DNA from: Bog-950 sp046329495
Lineage (GTDB): Bacteria; Bacteroidota; Bacteroidia; Chitinophagales; LD1
Assembly: GCA_046329495.1 (NCBI GenBank)
Contig: JAXLUO010000002.1
Location: forward strand, 62,001 to 126,000
DNA length: 64,000 bases
Reading direction: 5' to 3'
In this document: one piece after another, positions 1 to 8,218 of the stretch
Position numbering within the stretch: the first letter of the stretch is position 1
Layout: every line of letters starts with the position of its first letter
Position numbers and translations under genes: made by a program
Notes under the pieces: model-generated
What the model saw: only the letters and a program-made list of their open reading frames with translations
What the model was told of the DNA's origin: nothing
Database searches by the model: none

Positions 1-474
1 GACTTTGGAAAAGAAGCCATTGAAACCTTGCTGAAACGTATGGAAGACATGCGTGGTGAGTTTGCTGTAATTGTTGCCGGTTATACTGAACCGATGCAGC
101 GATTTCTGGAATCGAACCCCGGCCTGCGTTCCCGTTTCGACCGCACCTATACCTTCCAGGATTATACAGCCGATGAATTGTATCAGATTGCTTTAACGCT
201 GCTGGGCAAGGAGAACATCAAGCCTGATAAAGAAGCAGATGAGTATATGAAACAATACATACAAAGCTTATACGATTATCGCGACAAATACTTTGGTAAC
301 GGACGAGAGATTCGCAAGTTTATACTGGAAGCTGTGCAGAACCAAAACCTGCGTCTTGCTTCTATCAGCAAAGAACACCGCACCAAAGAGATGCTGGATA
401 CGTTAACGCTTGAGGATCTGAAGGAATTCAAGATTCAGGAAGGTAAGCGCAGCAGCCTGGGCTTTAAATACTAA
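1..474 (+). CDS. CbxX/CfxQ-type AAA+ ATPase, C-terminal fragment (5' end outside window)
   Basis: The reading frame is open from the first base, so only the last 157 residues are visible and the Walker A motif lies upstream of the window. What remains fits the C-terminal half of a CbxX/CfxQ (SpoVK-like) AAA+ ATPase: a strand ending in VIVAGY, the NPGLRSRF segment that carries the likely arginine finger, the FQDYTADEL segment after it, and the sensor-2-like GNGREIRKFI stretch about 45 residues from the end. Family members are hexameric remodelling ATPases; the substrate of this one cannot be read from the sequence. In Bacteroidota such domains often follow other modules in long proteins, so the full architecture is unknown. 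A strong hairpin follows the stop codon. Family call is firm, specific role is not. Confidence 0.85.
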   Translation, partial: DFGKEAIETLLKRMEDMRGEFAVIVAGYTEPMQRFLESNPGLRSRFDRTYTFQDYTADELYQIALTLLGKENIKPDKEADEYMKQYIQSLYDYRDKYFGNGREIRKFILEAVQNQNLRLASISKEHRTKEMLDTLTLEDLKEFKIQEGKRSSLGFKY

Positions 475-497
475 AAATTAACTTCTTGTTAGATTAA

Positions 498-538
498 GCA
501 CAAAAGGCGGTATTATACAATAATGCCGCCTTTTGTGC
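498..538. terminator. Long hairpin, probable terminator after the AAA+ ATPase gene
   Basis: A 19-bp stem (498-516 with 520-538; one G-T wobble) closes on a 3-nt loop. Each arm carries the AAAAGGCGG / CCGCCTTTT pattern, so a run of T lies inside the 3' arm rather than after it. It starts 24 bases after the stop codon at 474. Nothing else is obvious between it and the next gene at 676. Confidence 0.65.
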
Positions 539-675
539 GTCGTATATGTATGTGCTACTGCCTTTGTGCGGTGCATTCTTATGGCATTGTTATACATCAA
601 TGCTCTCCTGCGCTTTCGTAGCGCCATCAGTTGGAGGAATACATTTTGTTGAACTAAACCTGCAATTGAGATTGT

Positions 676-1758
676 ATGTACAATAACAGCGAGATTAATT
701 TTTGGGCCAGGCAATACTGGGGGAACAGCCTGCAGGTGTGGGCTACAGCACTTATTATACTGGTTGTAGGCATTGCCATGCTGTATTTACTTAAACGTTT
801 TTTAATTAACCGCCTACGCAAATGGAGCGCCGCAACCAACACGCAATTTGACGACGCACTGGTAACAATCATAAACGGCCCAGCGCTTTACCTGCTTTAT
901 CTGATCTTATTTCGAGTTTCAATGCACACGCTCGTTTTAGGAACACGGGTTACTCGTTTGCTGCATGTAGCATTTACACTCGGGTTTACCATTCTTGGTG
1001 TCTGGATGCTTACATCGTTCCTCCGCTCGCTGCTTTTTAATTATCTAAAACGCAAAGACGGTGCTATTACAAGATTTTCGCAAGCACGTGGTTTGCTTTT
1101 TACCATCAATGCCATCATCTGGATGCTGGCCATTGTGTTTGCCATTAATAATCTGGGTTATAATGTTACAGCCATCATAACAGGTTTGGGTGTTGGTGGT
1201 ATTGCCATTGCACTTGCTGCACAAGCTGTTCTGGCTGATCTGTTCAGTTACTTCGTTATCTTCTTCGACCGGCCCTTTGAAGTAGGTGACTTTATTGTAA
1301 CCGCCGATAAAATGGGAACCGTTGAATCCATCGGCATAAAAACTACACGCTTACGCACCTTAAGCGGCGAACAACTGGTTTGTTCCAATACATTTCTTAC
1401 CAATTCGCAGGTACATAACTACAAACGCATGCAAACGCGGCGGGTGGTTTTTACGCTAAGCATTAAATACGATACACCGGTAGAACAAGTAAAACAAATT
1501 CCCGTAATGGTGCGCAGTATTGTTGAGTCAACTGCCGATGTAACCTTCGATCGTGGCAATTTTATGGAACTGGCAGGCACTGCGTTGAAGTTTGAATTTG
1601 TGTATTACATACAAAGCGCTGACTATAATGTGTACATGAACAAACAAGAGGAAATACTACTGCAAATACTTTCACAATTCCGGACAGCAGATATCCGTTT
1701 CGCATTCCCTACGCAAACGCTATATCTGAATAACGAAGCCAACGCCAAAACCGCTTAA
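676..1758 (+). CDS. Small-conductance mechanosensitive channel, MscS family
   Basis: A 360-residue inner-membrane channel that would open under membrane tension to release solutes during hypo-osmotic shock. Hydrophobic segments lie at about residues 21-40, 68-86, 95-117 and 140-158. They are followed by the pore helix at about 165-185 (GLGVGGIAIALAAQ), the glycine/alanine-rich pattern typical of MscS TM3. The beta domain follows (FDRPFEVGDFI, then GTVESIGIKTTRLRT), then a C-terminal alpha/beta domain. The length suggests one or two extra N-terminal helices compared with the minimal E. coli channel. The stop is two bases before the start of the trehalose synthase gene, so the two are probably co-transcribed as an osmotic-stress pair. 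The function of the family is well established; the pairing with trehalose synthesis is inference from position. Confidence 0.93.
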   Translation: MYNNSEINFWARQYWGNSLQVWATALIILVVGIAMLYLLKRFLINRLRKWSAATNTQFDDALVTIINGPALYLLYLILFRVSMHTLVLGTRVTRLLHVAFTLGFTILGVWMLTSFLRSLLFNYLKRKDGAITRFSQARGLLFTINAIIWMLAIVFAINNLGYNVTAIITGLGVGGIAIALAAQAVLADLFSYFVIFFDRPFEVGDFIVTADKMGTVESIGIKTTRLRTLSGEQLVCSNTFLTNSQVHNYKRMQTRRVVFTLSIKYDTPVEQVKQIPVMVRSIVESTADVTFDRGNFMELAGTALKFEFVYYIQSADYNVYMNKQEEILLQILSQFRTADIRFAFPTQTLYLNNEANAKTA

Positions 1759-1760
1759 GT

Positions 1761-3995
1761 ATGCAAAATAAACTATACATAGTAGCTAATCGATTACCGG
1801 TTACCATTATCCAACACAAAGGGCAGACTGAAATCAGTTCGGCATCCGGAGGTCTGGTTAGTGCTATAAGCAGTTACCTGGAAGCAACGGCTCACGAAGG
1901 GCAATCATTTAATGCAGTTTTATGGGCAGGGGTACCTGGATGCACAGCTAAAGTTTGGCAACGTGTAAAGCAAAAGATTCAACAGAACGGATATACCTAC
2001 TTGCCTGTATTTACCGAACGCCGTTTATACGACCGTTATTACAACGGTTTTTGTAATAGTTTGCTGTGGCCTTTGTTTCACTATTTCCCCTCCTATGCTG
2101 AATTCAGGGCGTCCGATTATGAAGCTTACATGGAAGTTAATCGTCAATTCCATATGTGTTTGGCTGAACAACTGGAAGATCAGGATACTGTTTGGATACA
2201 CGATTATCATTTACTCCCGTTGGCCGGTATGCTACGCCGCTCGCACCCCAACCTAACCATAGGTTTTTTTCTGCACATACCTTTCCCTCCGTACGACATT
2301 TTTAAAATGTTACCATGGCCATGGCAACAAAGTATTTTAGATGGTTTGTGCGGCTCGAACCTTTTGGGTTTTCATACCATCCACTACGCCAACAATTTTA
2401 TACAATGTGCCCAAACAGCTTTAGGTGCAGAGAGCCGGGGCCGGCATTTAATGGTAAACGGCAGAGTAATTCGGGTGGGCGTTTTCCCAATAAGCATCGA
2501 TTACAAAAAATTCAACAACAGCTACACGCAGGACCCAGTTGAACGTTTACGGCGTTCGTACCGGCAACAAATTGGTGACCGAAAAATAATTTTTTCGGTA
2601 GATAGATTGGATTATACCAAGGGTGTAATGAACCGCTTAAAGGCCTATGAACGTTTTCTGGCTACAAATCCTGAATACGAGGGTAAGGTGGTGTTTGTTA
2701 TGGTAATTGTTCCTTCGCGCGACACAATCTCGAAATATGATGAACGAAAAAAAATGATCAACGAGTTTGCCGGTTATCTGAACGGTAAGTTTGGAGGTTT
2801 GCAATGGCAACCCCTGCTTTATAACTATAACAGTATAAGTTTTGAAGAATTATGCGCGCTATATACGGTGTGTAACCTGGCGCTTATTACTCCCTTACGT
2901 GATGGCATGAATCTGGTTGCCAAAGAGTTTGTTGCCAGCCGAAGAGATAAAAAGGGGGTACTGATATTGAGCGAAATGGCAGGGGCCTCGGAAGAATTGG
3001 TGGATGCGTTACTTATAAACCCCAACGACCAGGCCGAAATTTCAAGAGCCATAAAAACCGCGCTCGAAATGCCTGATGACGAACAGGAAATACGCATGAC
3101 ACACATGCAAAAGCGCATACAACAATACGACGTGCAGCATTGGGCCTCCGATTTTATGCTTAGGTTGCAGGAAGCACATGCCGCCCAGGAGGGCATGCAA
3201 ATCAGAATAGCCGATGAACAGGTATTAAAGCAACTACAATCGCACTATTTGGCTGCTGACAGGCGCTTATTGCTTTTTGATTATGACGGAACACTTGTAA
3301 ATTTTGCAGCTCAACCCGATTTAGCTATACCCACTGCCGACTTGCTACAACTGCTTAACACCCTGGCTCAAAATACCGCCAACACACTTTGCATTATCAG
3401 CGGGCGGCCCGCCTATAGCCTGGAGCGCTGGTTTAAGCACCTGCGGGTAAACTTAATTGCCGAACATGGCGCGGCTATTAAACCCGCCGGCGAAGAATGG
3501 CAAACCCCATTAATTGCGGATACTTATTGGATGGCTGAATTAACAGAGGTTATAAACAGGTATGTAGACCTTTACCCCAACAGCTTTTTAGAAACCAAGC
3601 AGTTTTCGCTTGCGTGGCATTATCGCAATACTACCATTGAAGCGGGTTCGAAAGAACTGAATGAAATTGCCAGCCAATTTAGCGAGCATTTGCACACTTT
3701 TGATCTTCAACTATTGAAGGGTAATAAAGTAATGGAAATAAGGCCGGCAGCAATATCTAAAGGCACTGCAGTACGCCAATGGCTGGCCCGTATTTCGCCC
3801 GATTTTGTGCTGGCGGTTGGCGATGATGCAACAGATGAAGATATGTTCAGGGTTTTAAAGAATCATCCGCACAGCATCAGTTTAAAAGTGGGCTATCAGG
3901 TATCTGCTGCGGACTATAACCTTAAGGATACAGCTGAAGTAAAAGTTTTGCTACAGGAGCTTGCCAAGGCCGGTACAAGAATGGCAGGTAATTAG
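1761..3995 (+). CDS. Bifunctional trehalose-6-phosphate synthase/phosphatase (OtsA-OtsB fusion)
   Basis: A 744-residue fusion. Residues 1 to about 470 are a GT20 glucosyltransferase: ANRLPV at the N-terminus, GGLVSA, HDYHLLPL near 147, FFLHIPFPP, VDRLDYTKG near 280, and TPLRDGMNLVAKEF, which together contact UDP-glucose and glucose-6-phosphate. From about residue 500 a HAD phosphatase follows, with the nucleophile motif LLFDYDGTLV near 504-513, IISGRP, and the metal-binding VGDDATDEDMF near 686. The protein should make trehalose-6-phosphate and then trehalose in the cytoplasm. Both active sites look intact, unlike plant class II proteins in which one half is degenerate. It lies two bases after the MscS gene. 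A two-domain enzyme of this type is common in Bacteroidota. Confidence 0.95.
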   Translation: MQNKLYIVANRLPVTIIQHKGQTEISSASGGLVSAISSYLEATAHEGQSFNAVLWAGVPGCTAKVWQRVKQKIQQNGYTYLPVFTERRLYDRYYNGFCNSLLWPLFHYFPSYAEFRASDYEAYMEVNRQFHMCLAEQLEDQDTVWIHDYHLLPLAGMLRRSHPNLTIGFFLHIPFPPYDIFKMLPWPWQQSILDGLCGSNLLGFHTIHYANNFIQCAQTALGAESRGRHLMVNGRVIRVGVFPISIDYKKFNNSYTQDPVERLRRSYRQQIGDRKIIFSVDRLDYTKGVMNRLKAYERFLATNPEYEGKVVFVMVIVPSRDTISKYDERKKMINEFAGYLNGKFGGLQWQPLLYNYNSISFEELCALYTVCNLALITPLRDGMNLVAKEFVASRRDKKGVLILSEMAGASEELVDALLINPNDQAEISRAIKTALEMPDDEQEIRMTHMQKRIQQYDVQHWASDFMLRLQEAHAAQEGMQIRIADEQVLKQLQSHYLAADRRLLLFDYDGTLVNFAAQPDLAIPTADLLQLLNTLAQNTANTLCIISGRPAYSLERWFKHLRVNLIAEHGAAIKPAGEEWQTPLIADTYWMAELTEVINRYVDLYPNSFLETKQFSLAWHYRNTTIEAGSKELNEIASQFSEHLHTFDLQLLKGNKVMEIRPAAISKGTAVRQWLARISPDFVLAVGDDATDEDMFRVLKNHPHSISLKVGYQVSAADYNLKDTAEVKVLLQELAKAGTRMAGN

Positions 3996-4015
3996 CATAG
4001 TTAAGGAAGGCATCT

Positions 4016-4023
4016 TATTTTTG
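4016..4023 (+). promoter_or_regulatory. TAnnTTTG -7 promoter element immediately upstream of the Nudix gene
   Basis: TATTTTTG matches the Bacteroidota sigma-A -7 consensus TAnnTTTG and ends only 4 bases before the ATG at 4028. A transcript starting the usual few bases downstream would have almost no leader. No clear -33 TTTG is seen at the expected distance. Confidence 0.5.
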
Positions 4024-4027
4024 AAGC

Positions 4028-4489
4028 ATGCACACCCTCCAACGCTTTAATGTACGTGTTTACGGTCTTTTGATAAACGAACAAAACCAGTTATTGGTAA
4101 CCGATGAGGTTTTTAAAAATGGCAGCAGAGCTACCAAGTTCCCCGGTGGAGGATTGGAGTTGGGCGAAGGCACCATTGAATGCCTGAAACGAGAATTTAT
4201 GGAGGAAGCCGGTATTGCCGTTGTTGTAGATGAACACTTTTATACCACAGATTTTTTTGTACCGTCGTTTTTTGACACCGACTCCCAAATCATCAGCATC
4301 TACTACAAGGTAAGCTCGCCCGATTGGCACCTCATTAAAGCTTCCTCCAGTAAATTCGATTTTGTTGAAGTGCCGGGACAAGAGGCAGAGTCGTTTCGGT
4401 GGATTGATCTTAAAGACCTTTACAAGGAAGAGTCAATCATCCTGCCAATCGACAAGGTTGTTGTTGATATGCTTACTTCTACGCTCTAA
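4028..4489 (+). CDS. Nudix hydrolase
   Basis: A 153-residue protein with a complete Nudix box (G-x5-E-x7-REUxEExGU) at about residues 40-62: GGLELGEG followed by REFMEEAGI. The glutamates that bind the divalent metal are all present. The enzyme should hydrolyse a nucleoside diphosphate linked to another group, but the sequence does not reveal which. The C-terminal part (VPGQEAESFRWIDLKDL) is the usual family ending. It has its own -7 promoter element directly upstream and is only loosely coupled to the trehalose gene 32 bases before it. The next gene is convergent. Family is certain; substrate is unknown. Confidence 0.93.
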   Translation: MHTLQRFNVRVYGLLINEQNQLLVTDEVFKNGSRATKFPGGGLELGEGTIECLKREFMEEAGIAVVVDEHFYTTDFFVPSFFDTDSQIISIYYKVSSPDWHLIKASSSKFDFVEVPGQEAESFRWIDLKDLYKEESIILPIDKVVVDMLTSTL

Positions 4490-4531
4490 CCGTTATTACC
4501 GGTAAGCACAGAACGGGCATCTTATAAATCT

Positions 4532-6034
4532 TTAAGAAGCAATATTGCTTTTGCGGTTAGCCTTAAAAATGGCACTAAATGGGCGGCTTTCTATTTGGCT
4601 GCGCAACCATGTTTTAATGTTAAAGGCTATAAATATACGTGTAGCTGTAGTATCCTTCTCAAACGAACGCAGCAGCTTACTGAGTATCTCCTGCTTATTG
4701 CTGCTGTTCATTTTACGCAAGGCAGTTAGTATTCTTTTTTCTCCATCAGTTAAACCATATGCTTCCAGGTGAATTAATGCATTGGCCGCCAGTTGTGGCA
4801 GCACGTCAAAAGCATTTAGTTCCACATTGGCCAGAACTTTAAGTAATTCGCAACTTTTATAATGCGATGTAGCATCCTTCTTTACTCCTAATGACTGAAA
4901 GGCTGCAATAGAAGTAAATAGTTGCTTGTGACTTTTGTTCACAAACTCAAACAAAATTCTATACCGGTAAAATTCAAGAATAAAAAGCCTGAATCGGCCA
5001 CCGTGTTCGTTAATCAGTTTATCAGGGAAATACCGTTGAGAGAATTTCTCTCCTTCCTCGTGCCTGCCTGTTCCCCAGTAAGCATACTGGTTATAAGTAA
5101 AATAACAGAGTTCATTCTCTACCCGCTCAAGTTCTCCTGAAGCTTTAACTGCATACATTTCTTCATTAAGCGCAAAAACTTCTTCGGGCCGGTCGGTATA
5201 AAGTGCCGCCAAAATAAAAGCTCTGATGGCTTTTACATACTTATCGTAATCTGCAAGAAGGCTTTTACTCTGCCATAGCTTTTTTTCGAAACGGTAATAG
5301 TGGTTTGCCACCTGATACTGTTTCTCAAAATCCTGCTTTAGCATGTAATACATACTAATGGCGGCTAATCGCAGGCGCTCTACCGTAATAATCTCCGATT
5401 TTTCTCCTTCCAGTTCAGCCACGGAGGTAACCTCTTCCAAAGGTATAGCTTGCTTACCCGCAAAAGCCCACTGGTTGCTATAATGACTTAGTTGCTGAAA
5501 AATCTCAAAATAACGGTCAATTTGTTGCAGGGAAGTTATTGCATGCTTTAAATCAGTAAAAAGAGCTGCATTTTGCACTTCGCGCTCGCTAATTTTCCAA
5601 CTGTGCTTTTCCATATCAAACAACAGCTTGCGCAAGGGATATTCCATCCAAAAAAGCTCCAGTTCTTTAGCCTGGTGCAAAGCCTTTTTACTTACCTGAA
5701 TTGCCTTTGTCCGAAGCCCTTTTCGATTCAGCAGGCGAATATGAAACCATTGCTTCACCGTTCTACTTGCCTCACTGTTGTTCATCTCCAGCAACATTAG
5801 AGCATCCAGCAGCATGGTGAACAGGTATGCCTTCATATCGGTATAACCCTTAAAAGTCTTTCTGAGCCCGGTTTCCTCAAATTTCTCCTGTGCATTTATA
5901 GCATCAAAAAGCTGAAGATATTTGTTGCCCTCCTCAGCATGCCGCTTTGCAAATTTTTTAAAGTAGCCCTTTTCTTCAGGCGTTAAGGAGTGTATAAGCT
6001 TAAATAAATCATCTGAGCCTTTAGTGCGTGCCAT
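4532..6034 (-). CDS. Conserved helical protein of unnamed Bacteroidota family, paralog of the gene at 54542
   Basis: A 500-residue protein without signal peptide or membrane segment, predicted almost wholly helical. I do not recognise a named domain. The N-terminus (DDLFKLIHSLTPEEKGYFKKF) closely resembles that of the protein at 54542-56062 (EDLFRLIKSMDTEEKRYFRRF). After it both have an amphipathic segment with aromatic-rich helices (KAYLFTMLLDALM here, KSYLYERLLDSLL there), a similar overall length and TPR-like helical pairs in the middle. The two are therefore members of one family. The N-terminal module looks like a small helical binding domain. The gene is divergent from the ELWxxDGT protein and convergent with the Nudix gene. 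Function unknown. Confidence 0.8.
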   Translation of the reverse strand: MARTKGSDDLFKLIHSLTPEEKGYFKKFAKRHAEEGNKYLQLFDAINAQEKFEETGLRKTFKGYTDMKAYLFTMLLDALMLLEMNNSEASRTVKQWFHIRLLNRKGLRTKAIQVSKKALHQAKELELFWMEYPLRKLLFDMEKHSWKISEREVQNAALFTDLKHAITSLQQIDRYFEIFQQLSHYSNQWAFAGKQAIPLEEVTSVAELEGEKSEIITVERLRLAAISMYYMLKQDFEKQYQVANHYYRFEKKLWQSKSLLADYDKYVKAIRAFILAALYTDRPEEVFALNEEMYAVKASGELERVENELCYFTYNQYAYWGTGRHEEGEKFSQRYFPDKLINEHGGRFRLFILEFYRYRILFEFVNKSHKQLFTSIAAFQSLGVKKDATSHYKSCELLKVLANVELNAFDVLPQLAANALIHLEAYGLTDGEKRILTALRKMNSSNKQEILSKLLRSFEKDTTATRIFIAFNIKTWLRSQIESRPFSAIFKANRKSNIAS

Positions 6035-6192
6035 AGTTCATTGTTGTTGCTATAATTATACGGGTATTGAACCAAAGTTCGAATGCTCTTATATTTTAAA
6101 TTTCGATCTCTTGTGATGAAACTTGAGTGACTTCCGATTTTTGAAAAAAACAAGGGTAAATGCTTAACAAATATGGCTTACGTTTGGGGCCC

Positions 6193-7896
6193 ATGAAACA
6201 GAACCTACTACTACTTCTAAGTTGCATTATAGTTGCAGCAAAAGCCCAAACACCACCCGCCATGGTTAAAGACGTTTACCCCGGTGGCGGAGACGGAATA
6301 TTGGCAGACACCTATCTTGCGGAATTGAACGGCAAAGCCTATTTCTTCGGCCACCCCAACGATTCTACCTATTGGCTATATGAGTCGGATGGTACAGATG
6401 CAGGCACCGTGCCTATAGCCAAAGCGCGCTACTATGATTATAACGAACCTAATTTCCATAAGTGGAATAACAAGCTGATATGGGTTGGTAATGACCACAC
6501 CCAATGGGATAATAACCAATTAATGGTAAGCGACGGCACTTCCGGAGGTACGGAACCCGTTATTCAGGTTAACGCATCAACAGCTGTAAATAGCTGGAAG
6601 GGCGATGGCTTTGCCGCGTTACCCGGTGGTTTTTTTATGATTTTGATTGATAGCAGCGAGTCGTGCTTGTTTTTTAGTGATGGTACACCTGCCGGCACAA
6701 AACGCGTTTTTAGGCCAACAGGAACTGTTTACTATAGCTTTGACCTTTATAATGTTGTTAATGGCAAACTGGTGTTCAACATAAATAATGATGTTTATGT
6801 GAGCGATGGCACCCCTGCCGGAACACAAATCGCCTACAGCCCGTCATTTTTTGAACACCCCGGCAAAGGCATAGTGCTGGGCAATTACGCTTACTTTAGT
6901 TATGGTAATGATTTATGGCGAACAGATGGCACTACCAACGGAACAACCCTTGTAAAAGGCCCTTTTGACAGTGATCCTCAATTGTTAGCGGCAGCCGGTA
7001 ACCAATTATTTTTTGTTAGCAGCGAAAACGGTTCAGGGGCCGAGCTTTTTGTGAGTGATGGCACTACCAACGGCACTCATTTGGTAAAAGACATAAATCC
7101 AAATGGCTCCGGTATTATGGCAGCAGAACCTCTATTGGGAGTAATAGGAAACAAAATTGTATTTGTTGGCAATACCTTAACTGAGGGTGATGACCCCTGG
7201 ATTAGCGATGGTACGGCAGCAGGCACCTTTTTGTTAAACGAAATTTGTACAGGCACCGGTAGCTCGTATATACAAATGCCCGCAACTGATACAGTAAAAG
7301 GCTTTGTTTATTTTATAGCAGAGCAATGCAACCAGGCAGAACAACTTTACAGAACCGATGGAAGTACAGCCGGCACTATAAAGGTAAACAGCGTGAACAT
7401 TGGCACTTCTGCATTTACAACATTACGCCCTATAAACGGTTTACTTTATTTCAGCACCATAGCCAGTGGTATAGGTCACGAAATGTTTGTAACCAATGGT
7501 TACCCCGGCGGCACAATAACCTATGATCTGGTTCCCGGTAGTGGCTACTCCAATTCTTCTGAGTTTACGCTGGTGGGCAACAAGGTGTTTTTTACAGCAA
7601 GCAATAATAAAGGCGAAGAATTGTGGAGTTCCGATATTCCGGTAATTAGCGGTGTTGAGGAAACACCGGCAGATGAAATGTCGGCGATATTGTTCCCCAA
7701 TCCGGCTAACCAACTACTTATGGTTAAAGCCGGTACCTTATCTATAGACAAGGTAAACATTTACAACGCTTCAGGACAGTTGTTACTTACTACCGGCTCT
7801 TCTAAAATTGATGTAAGCCTTTTAAATGCCGGTATCTACTACGCTGAAGTAATAACCTCTGAAGGTCTTTTGCGCAACCGCTTCATAAAACAATAA
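6193..7896 (+). CDS. Secreted ELWxxDGT-repeat protein with T9SS type A sorting domain
   Basis: The start at 6193 is preferred because MKQNLLLLLSCIIVAAKAQ forms a clean signal peptide; an ATG 33 bases earlier only adds a poor extension. The mature part contains about nine ELWxxDGTxxGT-type repeats (for example LWRTDGTTNGT, LFVSDGTTNGT, LYRTDGSTAGT), spaced about 45-60 residues apart and likely to form a beta-propeller-like fold. The last 70 or so residues (FPNPANQLL, then VNIYNASGQLL and GIYYAEV) are a T9SS type A sorting domain, so the protein should cross the outer membrane through the type IX system and be attached to the surface or released. Binding partner unknown. No operon partner: the upstream gene is divergent and a terminator follows. 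Confidence 0.9.
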   Translation: MKQNLLLLLSCIIVAAKAQTPPAMVKDVYPGGGDGILADTYLAELNGKAYFFGHPNDSTYWLYESDGTDAGTVPIAKARYYDYNEPNFHKWNNKLIWVGNDHTQWDNNQLMVSDGTSGGTEPVIQVNASTAVNSWKGDGFAALPGGFFMILIDSSESCLFFSDGTPAGTKRVFRPTGTVYYSFDLYNVVNGKLVFNINNDVYVSDGTPAGTQIAYSPSFFEHPGKGIVLGNYAYFSYGNDLWRTDGTTNGTTLVKGPFDSDPQLLAAAGNQLFFVSSENGSGAELFVSDGTTNGTHLVKDINPNGSGIMAAEPLLGVIGNKIVFVGNTLTEGDDPWISDGTAAGTFLLNEICTGTGSSYIQMPATDTVKGFVYFIAEQCNQAEQLYRTDGSTAGTIKVNSVNIGTSAFTTLRPINGLLYFSTIASGIGHEMFVTNGYPGGTITYDLVPGSGYSNSSEFTLVGNKVFFTASNNKGEELWSSDIPVISGVEETPADEMSAILFPNPANQLLMVKAGTLSIDKVNIYNASGQLLLTTGSSKIDVSLLNAGIYYAEVITSEGLLRNRFIKQ

Positions 7897-7935
7897 TCAC
7901 CCGGCTTTGAACCTTATTTATTGATGCTAACCCGT

Positions 7936-7969
7936 AAAGGACGTAAACCTGGTTTGCGTCCTTTTTTTT
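7936..7969 (+). terminator. Intrinsic terminator after the ELWxxDGT gene
   Basis: AGGACGTAAACC (7938-7949) pairs with GGTTTGCGTCCT (7951-7962) with one G-T wobble, followed by a run of eight T. The tight turn means the innermost pairs must open to form the loop. It lies about 40 bases after the stop codon at 7896. Confidence 0.85.
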
Positions 7970-8218
7970 ATCTAAAAAAGCTGCTTAAAAGCAGCTCGAC
8001 ACAGAGTAACTTCATCTGTACGCTGTTCCAATTCTTTATTCTCCCGAATCTGGTTGATATAGTGCATTGATTATCAAAATATTAGCATAAAATCCGGCTT
8101 CAGGTAGATTTCCGCCTTAAAACCGCTCAAATCCGGGCAAAATTTCGTATTTTTGGCGTCCTTTTTATCAAACCAAACTCGCGTTCGGGGCGAGAATAAA
8201 AAACTACCGGTTTTATTT
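7970..8218 (+). promoter_or_regulatory. Upstream region of rpsA with -7 element and two small hairpins
   Basis: This gap holds no gene. AGCTGCTT/AAGCAGCT forms an 8-bp hairpin at 7979-7996 just after the terminator. TATTTTTG at 8148-8155 matches TAnnTTTG and would give rpsA an untranslated leader of roughly 60 bases. In that leader CTCGC (8178-8182) and GCGAG (8190-8194) can form a short hairpin. No Shine-Dalgarno sequence stands before the ATG at 8219, which is usual for Bacteroidota. Autoregulation of S1 through its leader is known in E. coli; here it is only a possibility. Confidence 0.45.

Noticed and set aside
7970..8147. Possible riboswitch upstream of rpsA
   Set aside because: Only short hairpins are seen, with no conserved riboswitch core recognised and no terminator before the start codon.
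8153..8218. Longer N-terminus for ribosomal protein S1 starting at TTG 8153
   Set aside because: The TTG is part of the TAnnTTTG promoter element and the extra 22 residues are not family-like; ATG 8219 fits.
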